Source: Sugiyamaella lignohabitans
Taxonomy: Eukaryota > Ascomycota > Dipodascomycetes > Dipodascales > Trichomonascaceae
DNA: 64,000 bases
Assembly: GCF_001640025.1 (NCBI RefSeq)
Contig: NC_031674.1
Location: 248,001-312,000, forward strand
Direction: 5' to 3'
Numbering within the stretch: the first letter of the stretch is position 1; each line of letters starts with the position of its first letter. A model generated the notes under the pieces. The model searched no databases and was not told the DNA's origin. It saw nothing but the letters and a program-made list of their open reading frames with translations. Below are positions 57,901-64,000 of the stretch, in pieces. Position numbers and translations under genes: made by a program.

Positions 57901-60699
57901 ATGTGGCCCAGCTGGAGATCACAGGGCCCTAAGCTTGGGTATGGACATGATGGATTTGGTATTTATGTTCCACATCTTGTGCCAGAGACACCCTGGCTGT
58001 TTGCTCGTAGACATGATTTGGGCTACAAATTCCAATCGACGGGCATTTTAAAGACATATGATGCCAGTCAGGATTATAGAGTTATCAATAAAAAAGTTGA
58101 TATGGACATAATTGATGATGTCAAACGCCGGGGTCAACGTCTTGGTGAACTTAATCCTCTTCAAGGTGATTATATTCCGAATGATCTTTTGACCAGTTAC
58201 AACAGTGAGAGCTATGGATTTCTGCATCGAACCAAGCATGATCCATTAAAAGGCTCCTGTATCGCCATAGGTAGTATTCGAGAAACCGTGTCTAGTGAAG
58301 GCGCTGATAGTAAAACCGAATCGGATTTACAGGAATCAGCCGAAGAGTATAGTGATGAGGAGGAATCTGATTTCAACTCTCGTCAAGCGATAGCATATGT
58401 AAATGGAAAAGATCAATATCAGGTCAAGTTTGGATTTATCGATAAGGCATCGTCGGAATTTTCTAGTGCAAATGGATCATCTTATTATGCAAATATGCCT
58501 GATATAAATGTTGCTACTTCTTTCAATGTCAATAGTCCGGTAATGCAAGTAGAGTTTGCTGAGCCTGAACCTGAGATAAGCCCATACATGCTTGTGAGAT
58601 CCAAAAACGGCACGAAAATATTATCGGTCACTTCTGAAAATGACAAAATTGCAGTATACGATCTATTGGACATCCCATTCCAAAGTAAACAAGCATATAA
58701 CTTTGAAACACTGTCAAGACCAGTTGAACATTGTCATTCGACGTTTAATCCTTGGAATTACGCTAATGTTGCAACGATAAATTCGCAGGGCGTATGGAGT
58801 TTATGGGATTTAAGCAGTGAGCAGAGCCTAGTATCGCTCTCCTCACCGACTACCATGAGCGCTTTTAATAGACATAGCCAGACATCTTCTCCTTGGAACA
58901 AGATTATTTGGGGAGCAGATTCCAGCTCATTATATTCAATTAATCGGAAATACCTTCAGTTATTCGACATAAGATCAGATTCTGCGACGAGTTCAAAGGG
59001 TGATACCGTTTTAGAGTGTACGGACCGAGAGACCCATTTCCGCGATATGGCCCGGTCAAAAATAAATGACAACCAATTTTTTGTCCTCGACTCTAAATCT
59101 GTGAAGTGGATGGATATGAGGAATCCAGGAAGCGTGTTATTATCTTGGGACCATTTTTTGGATCTTGAAGATACCACTATCAAACTTACCGTGAATGGAA
59201 TCAAGGACAACGTTCACGTAGTTGGAGTTTATTCTCAAATCCACCAGGCTAATTTCTTGTATCAATTCGTTGAGAGTGAGGGCCTTCCGTCATCAGCAGA
59301 TGATCCTATTTTAATTGTTTCTCCTCCAGACGAACTTGCTCAATCTCTTGAACTAATACCTTTTACTGCCGAAGGAAATGATGGGGATATTGAAATGATA
59401 AATTTAGTGCGATTGCCAGTCGATGGTGCTCTACAAGGAGAAATCCTGACAAGCGACCCTGACTATCAATCTGAGAACCATACCAATAACATCGACAATG
59501 GTATTAACAGTGATATTGTAAATAGTGCCAATGGTGTGGTCAAAGCAAATAAAAATACTGAGTATATTGAAAGTATATCAGTTGAGACCGATGACGTGAG
59601 ATATAAGTTTGACTATATTTTGCCAGACCTAGTCCCAGTATCAAAATTGGATTTTAGAGCCGTTTACGAGTTCTTGTTTGAAAATCTGTCACAAATTCCA
59701 GAGGAAACATCAAAGGATGAAGATATCGAGAATTTTGCCAGGCACTTGGGTGAAACTATCAATAGCATGTTTATTGCGAAACAATCCACAAGCAAATCAA
59801 CCGGTATGAACGAAGACCCAGATATCAGAAAAAGACGAACCTTGACACTGCTGGAATTGAGTGAAATCGGCACCCCCTTACTTCGACTTTATAATAACCT
59901 TGAAGATCTGTCGGCTCTTATTCACCAACTCACAGATCACTATAAAGATACCAAAATAAGTGTTAAAGAGTTAAGACGGGACATGAACACCCTTTTTGGA
60001 GGCGAATTTGTGAACAACATACAGAATAATTACGACTATTTATTGTCTATATGGACAAATTCTTTGAATACTCAGACTCTCGGGCCAGAACGGGTAGCCG
60101 AGCTTACGGCTCAACGAAAAAAATTGGCATTATACATCATCATTCGGTTAACTCTCACCAGCGTTGGAGTGTATGTTGAAGGGGAATCCAAGCCTATACT
60201 TCAGGATACACATCTGCTTAAACCGCTGTCGAAGTACACTCAAGTTAGAAATCCGCATGACTTCAACCTGACAGCGAACACTGAACTATTACTAGATGAA
60301 TGGGAGCTTGGTACAAACGTTGATGATTATAAATGGTATAGACTGGGTGATACGCCAATGGAGGACGATACCTCATCCTCGGTTCCTGATAGATATCAAC
60401 AGATTATGTCTCAGTTATCGCAGCATTCGCAGAGAATGATATCACCTCAACCAGTAAGAGTAAGAAGTTCCAGGGCCAAAACTACAGCTAGCAGTCAACC
60501 AGTGGGTTCAAATCCATTTTCATCACCTATCCAATCCACAACGAGACTTGCAACATCAAGTCGCTCGAGTAGCCAACGAGTAGCACCGTTACAAAGCTCA
60601 CAGAGCAACATGCAGAGAATGGCACAATCACAACCCATACAAGGCGAATCAAGCCAGCGTCGTCTTAAACGAAAGAAGCGAAATGAGGGTTTCGGTTAA
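57901..60699 (+). CDS. RRN6: RNA polymerase I core factor subunit, Rrn6/TAF1C-like
   Basis: Rrn6 is part of the core factor that recruits RNA polymerase I to rDNA promoters. The 932-aa protein begins MWPSWRSQGPKLGYGHDGFG, which fits the N-terminal Rrn6 pattern (W-P followed by LxYGHxG). A WD-like beta-propeller occupies about 220-520, with blades such as VATINSQGVWSLWDLSSE and SLYSINRKYLQLFDIRS. A helical region follows (about 570-800), then a Ser/Gln-rich tail and the basic end RRLKRKKRNEGFG, which matches the Lys-rich-GF C-terminus of the family. Sequence identity in this family is low; the alternative is another WD-type factor. Convergent with MZT1. Confidence 0.82.
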   Translation: MWPSWRSQGPKLGYGHDGFGIYVPHLVPETPWLFARRHDLGYKFQSTGILKTYDASQDYRVINKKVDMDIIDDVKRRGQRLGELNPLQGDYIPNDLLTSYNSESYGFLHRTKHDPLKGSCIAIGSIRETVSSEGADSKTESDLQESAEEYSDEEESDFNSRQAIAYVNGKDQYQVKFGFIDKASSEFSSANGSSYYANMPDINVATSFNVNSPVMQVEFAEPEPEISPYMLVRSKNGTKILSVTSENDKIAVYDLLDIPFQSKQAYNFETLSRPVEHCHSTFNPWNYANVATINSQGVWSLWDLSSEQSLVSLSSPTTMSAFNRHSQTSSPWNKIIWGADSSSLYSINRKYLQLFDIRSDSATSSKGDTVLECTDRETHFRDMARSKINDNQFFVLDSKSVKWMDMRNPGSVLLSWDHFLDLEDTTIKLTVNGIKDNVHVVGVYSQIHQANFLYQFVESEGLPSSADDPILIVSPPDELAQSLELIPFTAEGNDGDIEMINLVRLPVDGALQGEILTSDPDYQSENHTNNIDNGINSDIVNSANGVVKANKNTEYIESISVETDDVRYKFDYILPDLVPVSKLDFRAVYEFLFENLSQIPEETSKDEDIENFARHLGETINSMFIAKQSTSKSTGMNEDPDIRKRRTLTLLELSEIGTPLLRLYNNLEDLSALIHQLTDHYKDTKISVKELRRDMNTLFGGEFVNNIQNNYDYLLSIWTNSLNTQTLGPERVAELTAQRKKLALYIIIRLTLTSVGVYVEGESKPILQDTHLLKPLSKYTQVRNPHDFNLTANTELLLDEWELGTNVDDYKWYRLGDTPMEDDTSSSVPDRYQQIMSQLSQHSQRMISPQPVRVRSSRAKTTASSQPVGSNPFSSPIQSTTRLATSSRSSSQRVAPLQSSQSNMQRMAQSQPIQGESSQRRLKRKKRNEGFG

Positions 60700-60826
60700 C
60701 CAATATCTTGATCAACTGTACACTATGACCGTGTTTGTGCTAAAATAATGCTGCAAATGCTGATAATGATATTTATGAATGAATGTAACGATAATGAAAT
60801 AGATTTCCATTTAATTGAAACGTCGT

Positions 60827-61006
60827 CTAAAAATTGGGATTATTCTCTTGTTTTAATCGAGCCACTATCTCTACTAGGGCCTGAGGTGCAACGCCCAATT
60901 CAATCAGCTCCTTGCAAATGACCAATGTTTCCCTAGAGATATCCGTGTTGAGCAATTGCGAAATTTCGCTCAGAATCTGAATAGCTTCTCTTTCTTCGCG
61001 CTCCAT
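60827..61006 (-). CDS. MZT1: gamma-tubulin complex adaptor Mzt1 (MOZART1)
   Basis: MOZART1 binds the gamma-tubulin small complex and links it to its receptor at spindle poles. The 59-aa protein reads MEREEREAIQILSEISQLLN, then TDISRETLVICKELIELGV and APQALVEIVARLKQE. It follows the family pattern of three short helices around ISxLLNTxxxxETLxICxELIExGVxPxAL. The start is the ATG at 61006; the frame extends 3 codons upstream with GTG only. The 153-bp space to the opposing glucosidase gene is a shared promoter. S. cerevisiae and close relatives lack Mzt1, so its presence is a lineage marker. Confidence 0.92.
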   Translation of the reverse strand: MEREEREAIQILSEISQLLNTDISRETLVICKELIELGVAPQALVEIVARLKQENNPNF

Positions 61007-61159
61007 GGTAAACACTTTATTTAGAAGTTTACAAGAAATATTACTATTGGGAAATTAGCTTGCCGAATAAGATTAACATTCAGTGGGTTTATGTTTATTT
61101 ATAGAGAAAGTGGATAGAACTTCTGGACCGTGACAGATGTTAGGGTCAACCCCCTGCAT

Positions 61160-63664
61160 ATGAACTGCCAGAGTCGACGTAGACCTTCACCATACAACTG
61201 GAGTCAATTCAATCACAAATTGAAAATGGTTCATTGGCCCCATTTTCTGAGTCTTGCGAATCTCATAGCTCTCAGCTGGCTATGTGTTGTATTTGTATCT
61301 TCCTCGCCTCAGTCTGTCCTTAAGTCGGCACCTCTCATTAATGAGTATGCCAGGCAATCCAATTCATCACTTTTATGGGGTCCGTACAGATCTAACTTGT
61401 ATTTCGGTATCAGACCCCGGATTCCCAAATCATTACTGTCTGGTCTGATGTGGTACAATGCTGATAGTTATGATGGACTAAAAAATCTCCGTCATACCTG
61501 TGAGCAAGGTGATGCCATGGCCGGCTATGGATGGCAACAGTATGACCCCCGGTCTGGAGGACATCAAGTCATCAATGATTTGGATAATTTTGTTAATATT
61601 AGTACTGATTTTGTCAAAACTGAAGTTGGCAGCTGGGCTGTCAGAGTGAAAGGTGTTCCACAAAATGAGCAACGTAGAACCACTGTCATATTTTATTCCG
61701 GCTTAGAGGGCCATGGGAAGTTAGACTTGGAGAGTCAATTGACTCCAGAGGGCATAGAGGGTCCTGTAGAGCTTGTTGGATCATCTCCTGAACTTGGCGA
61801 CTTTTCGATTGAAGTCACTACTGGCCCTTCTACCAACCGCCATCCAAAGACAAGTCATGTTGTAGACAAAGTCAGACCTTCACAAAATTCCCATTACGCT
61901 TCATTGATGATGCCAGACGATAATGTCTGGCTCGCTAAAGAAGTATTTCAAACTTTCATTGAAGATAACGTAAGTCAGTTTTCCGCCCTGTTTGACGAAG
62001 CCGACATGATTCCTCCCTGGAGTGTATTTACTCTGCAAAATAGAGACGACTTAAAAGGCAATGTTCATATGATTCAAAGGACATATCAAGGAAGTTTTGA
62101 ATTTGACATTCTCTATAACCCAATTGAAATTTCTGAGAGCTCTAAAATCAGCAGCAGAAAGCTGGGTGATTTGTTGGAACTATCATTGAGTGAATTTGAT
62201 ACCAAGTTCAAAAGAGCCTTCCAGTTCCAGCCTCCTTTTGACTCATCGCTCAAGCATGAGCTTTTTGCTAAGGAAATGTTCTCAAACCTAGTTGGAGGCA
62301 TTGGTTACTTTTACGGAACGTCCATTGTTGATAGATCATTGAGTGATTTAGACGATGACGAGGGTGATTGGGAAGTTGAGGCAGCAGCTTTGGCTTCTGG
62401 AGTGGGTAAAGAAGAGGGCCCGTTCGAGCTATTTACAGCGGTTCCAAGTCGTCCTTTCTTCCCTCGAGGTTTTTATTGGGATGAAGGATTCCATCTTATC
62501 CCTGTTCTCGATTATGATGCTGACCTCACTCTGGAAGTGCTGAAGAGCTGGTTTTCATTAGTAGATGGTGATGGATGGATTGCTAGAGAGCAAATCCTTG
62601 GCCCCGAGGCACGTAGCAAAGTTCCTACTGAGTTCCGAACTCAGTATCCTCACTACGCCAATCCACCTACTTTGATGTTGCTATTTTCCAATATTGCCAA
62701 GCGTGCTCACGAATGGAGTCAATCTGAGCACGGTACTAACTTTGATGGTAGCTTGGTACTGGGCAATGCCCACATCGAATATCCCGAATTGCTTTTCAGC
62801 TATGCCGAGAAGATCTACCCAGAACTACAAAGCCACTATGAGTGGTTTAGAAGAACTCAAAAGGGGGAAATTAGGCAGTGGGATAGAGAGGCCTTCTCTT
62901 CAAAAGAGGGCTATAGATGGCGCGGTCGAACTCCTAATCACTGTCTAACTAGTGGATTGGACGACTATCCACGGGCTGCCATGCCACACCCTGGTGAGTT
63001 ACATGTTGACTTATTATCATGGATTGGTATGATGACAAGATCGATCAAGGAGATAGCTCGTGTACTTGGAAAAGACGATGACGTTGAAATGTACAGCGAA
63101 ATTGAGGAGGCTATTGTGAAAAATCTGTATGACCTACACTGGGACCACAAAGAGCAAATGTACTGTGATTCAACAATAGATGACTATGAGGAAAGTGTGC
63201 ATGTCTGTCATAGAGGATACGTCAGCTTGTTCCCATTCATGCTTCAATTGATTCCTGAAGACTCGACAGAACAATTGTTGGCTGCCATCAATGATATCAA
63301 AGATCCTGGAGGACTCTGGTCACCATACGGAATTCGCAGTTTGTCAAAGAGTGATGAATTCTTTGGCACCAAGGAAAATTACTGGAGAGGGCCTATATGG
63401 ATCAATATGAACTACATGATTTTGGAGAGTTTGAGATACTACGGCACTTCTGAGACATCCAGCGCCGAAGTCAAGTCTCTATCCAGCGAAATATACAAGG
63501 AGTTGAGAGTGAATATTGTCAACAACGTTTTTAATAGATGGGAAGAGACAGGATTTGCCTGGGAACAATACGACTCAAATACTGGCAAGGCACAAGGAGT
63601 CAAGCATTTCTTAGGCTGGACATCACTGGTGATTAAGATCATGGCCATGCCTGAAGAATTATAA
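61160..63664 (+). CDS. CWH41: ER mannosyl-oligosaccharide glucosidase I (GH63)
   Basis: Glucosidase I removes the outer alpha-1,2-linked glucose from N-glycans just after transfer by oligosaccharyltransferase. It is a type II membrane protein: one helix at about 23-43 (FLSLANLIALSWLCVVFVSSS) after a short basic cytosolic segment. The lumenal domain opens SLLWGPYRSNLYFGIRPRIPKSLLSGLMW, then has the catalytic (alpha/alpha)6 region with FFPRGFYWDEGFHLIPVLDYD, WIAREQILGPEARSKVP and LDDYPRA, and the end PIWINMNYMILESL. The ATG at 61160 gives 834 aa; ATG 61226 (MVHWPHFLS) would start right before the helix. Upstream of 61160 the frame lacks ATG. Identification is firm. Confidence 0.95.
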   Translation: MNCQSRRRPSPYNWSQFNHKLKMVHWPHFLSLANLIALSWLCVVFVSSSPQSVLKSAPLINEYARQSNSSLLWGPYRSNLYFGIRPRIPKSLLSGLMWYNADSYDGLKNLRHTCEQGDAMAGYGWQQYDPRSGGHQVINDLDNFVNISTDFVKTEVGSWAVRVKGVPQNEQRRTTVIFYSGLEGHGKLDLESQLTPEGIEGPVELVGSSPELGDFSIEVTTGPSTNRHPKTSHVVDKVRPSQNSHYASLMMPDDNVWLAKEVFQTFIEDNVSQFSALFDEADMIPPWSVFTLQNRDDLKGNVHMIQRTYQGSFEFDILYNPIEISESSKISSRKLGDLLELSLSEFDTKFKRAFQFQPPFDSSLKHELFAKEMFSNLVGGIGYFYGTSIVDRSLSDLDDDEGDWEVEAAALASGVGKEEGPFELFTAVPSRPFFPRGFYWDEGFHLIPVLDYDADLTLEVLKSWFSLVDGDGWIAREQILGPEARSKVPTEFRTQYPHYANPPTLMLLFSNIAKRAHEWSQSEHGTNFDGSLVLGNAHIEYPELLFSYAEKIYPELQSHYEWFRRTQKGEIRQWDREAFSSKEGYRWRGRTPNHCLTSGLDDYPRAAMPHPGELHVDLLSWIGMMTRSIKEIARVLGKDDDVEMYSEIEEAIVKNLYDLHWDHKEQMYCDSTIDDYEESVHVCHRGYVSLFPFMLQLIPEDSTEQLLAAINDIKDPGGLWSPYGIRSLSKSDEFFGTKENYWRGPIWINMNYMILESLRYYGTSETSSAEVKSLSSEIYKELRVNIVNNVFNRWEETGFAWEQYDSNTGKAQGVKHFLGWTSLVIKIMAMPEEL

Positions 63665-63701
63665 TTGCATGTATAAATATTATTTTAGCTGTTTTATTTT
63701 T

Positions 63702-63744
63702 GGTCTGCTCTGAGCAGCTGGGGCTCCGCTCCAGCTCCTCTCAC
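63702..63744 (+). repeat. GC-rich foldback arm, decayed remnant
   Basis: GAGCAGCTGGGGCTCCGCTCCAGCTCCTCTC retains a version of the first hairpin and the CTCCTCTC segment without the CCTCCGGCGG end. It lies 37 bp after the stop of the glucosidase gene. Confidence 0.6.
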
Positions 63745-63799
63745 CATCATCTTTACTTTGTAAGGAAGATTGAATATTTATATTAACATATGCAAGAGA

Positions 63800-64000
63800 C
63801 TAATCGTGAACAGCGGACTCCGAGTCCTCATCTTTATGTTCACTGTCGTACATGTAAAATTGAAGAAATATTACACAGTCCTCTAAGATAGTACCTAGAG
63901 AGCCCAATAGCCATGGAAAATATAGAGTAACCCACTGGATATCCGTTCGGTACAGAAGAATACCAGCAGCATATGTGGCATTACCTAGCACAGAAAACAC
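63800..64000 (-). CDS. PQ-loop vacuolar amino-acid transporter, C-terminal part (window edge)
   Basis: Only the last 66 residues are in the window; the rest lies beyond position 64000. They include FSVLGNATYAAGILLYRTD and PWLLGSLGTILEDCVIFLQFYMYD, the seventh helix and end typical of the Ypq1/2/Rtc2 family of vacuolar cationic amino-acid exporters (PWLLGSLGT is diagnostic). The tail EHKDEDSESAVHD is acidic. The first base inside the window is mid-gene, so no start is seen. Convergent with the glucosidase gene. Confidence 0.85.
   Translation of the reverse strand: MFSVLGNATYAAGILLYRTDIQWVTLYFPWLLGSLGTILEDCVIFLQFYMYDSEHKDEDSESAVHD

Noticed and set aside
1..64000. CRISPR arrays, bacterial operons, prophage, integrases or transposase genes
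   Set aside because: None seen. The DNA is eukaryotic nuclear, and the repeats are foldback arms with unequal unique spacers, not a direct-repeat array.

Overview
The window is nuclear DNA from a budding yeast-like ascomycete, outside the Saccharomyces family. Protein-coding genes are compact, use the standard code (CTG falls at leucine positions, e.g. in TRP5), and carry short introns with GTAAGT/GTRNGT donors and CTAAC branch points close to the acceptor AG. Several encoded proteins (eIF3d, the SF3b p14 subunit, the gamma-tubulin partner MOZART1) are absent from S. cerevisiae but kept in earlier-branching yeasts and filamentous fungi. I place it near Dipodascales/Trichomonascaceae-type yeasts by inference; no marker fixes the species.

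Layout. 1-2854: long non-coding stretch upstream of HAC1. 2855-4218: HAC1, with a 20-nt Ire1-type intron. 6820-9827: an unknown Ser/Asn-rich protein and GLE2. 10533-11096: a spliced endosulfine (IGO). 11.1-16.4 kb: a gene desert full of GC-rich foldback repeats. 16.4-18 kb: mitochondrial bS16 and tRNA-Thr. 18-28.4 kb: a dense block with DNM1, AIM17-like, SPO11 (5 exons), RTT109, PRE3 (4 exons, one of 15 nt) and eIF3d. 28.5-37.5 kb: SFI1, OST1, ORC3, SF3B6 and tRNA-Leu. 38-41.5 kb: a ferric reductase and a two-finger C2H2 factor. 41.5-44.2 kb: a second large gap. 44.2-47.3 kb: an OTU protease and mitochondrial thioredoxin. 48.2-55.1 kb: small spliced genes and unknown proteins interleaved with GC-rich repeats. 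55.6-64 kb: TRP5, RRN6-like, MZT1, glucosidase I and the end of a PQ-loop transporter.

The genes are mostly housekeeping and not an operon-like system. Functional echoes exist: HAC1 (unfolded protein response), OST1 and glucosidase I act on ER glycoprotein folding; SFI1 and MZT1 act at the spindle pole; MRPS16, TRX3, AIM17 and the small B12D-like protein are mitochondrial.

The most striking undescribed structure is a dispersed family of about 60-bp GC-rich arms (21 loci numbered in the findings by position, about 25 arms). They often occur as inverted pairs around unique spacers, each arm with its own hairpins, and they cluster just 3' of genes. A second hairpin in the arm changes sequence from copy to copy while staying self-complementary around a TTC(G) loop. 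Other notable points are the HAC1 intron with its matching stem-loops, the PRE3 microexon that carries the catalytic threonine, and repeated TCACGTGA boxes in promoters. All gene calls are from reading translated sequence and splice signals by eye; no database search was run.
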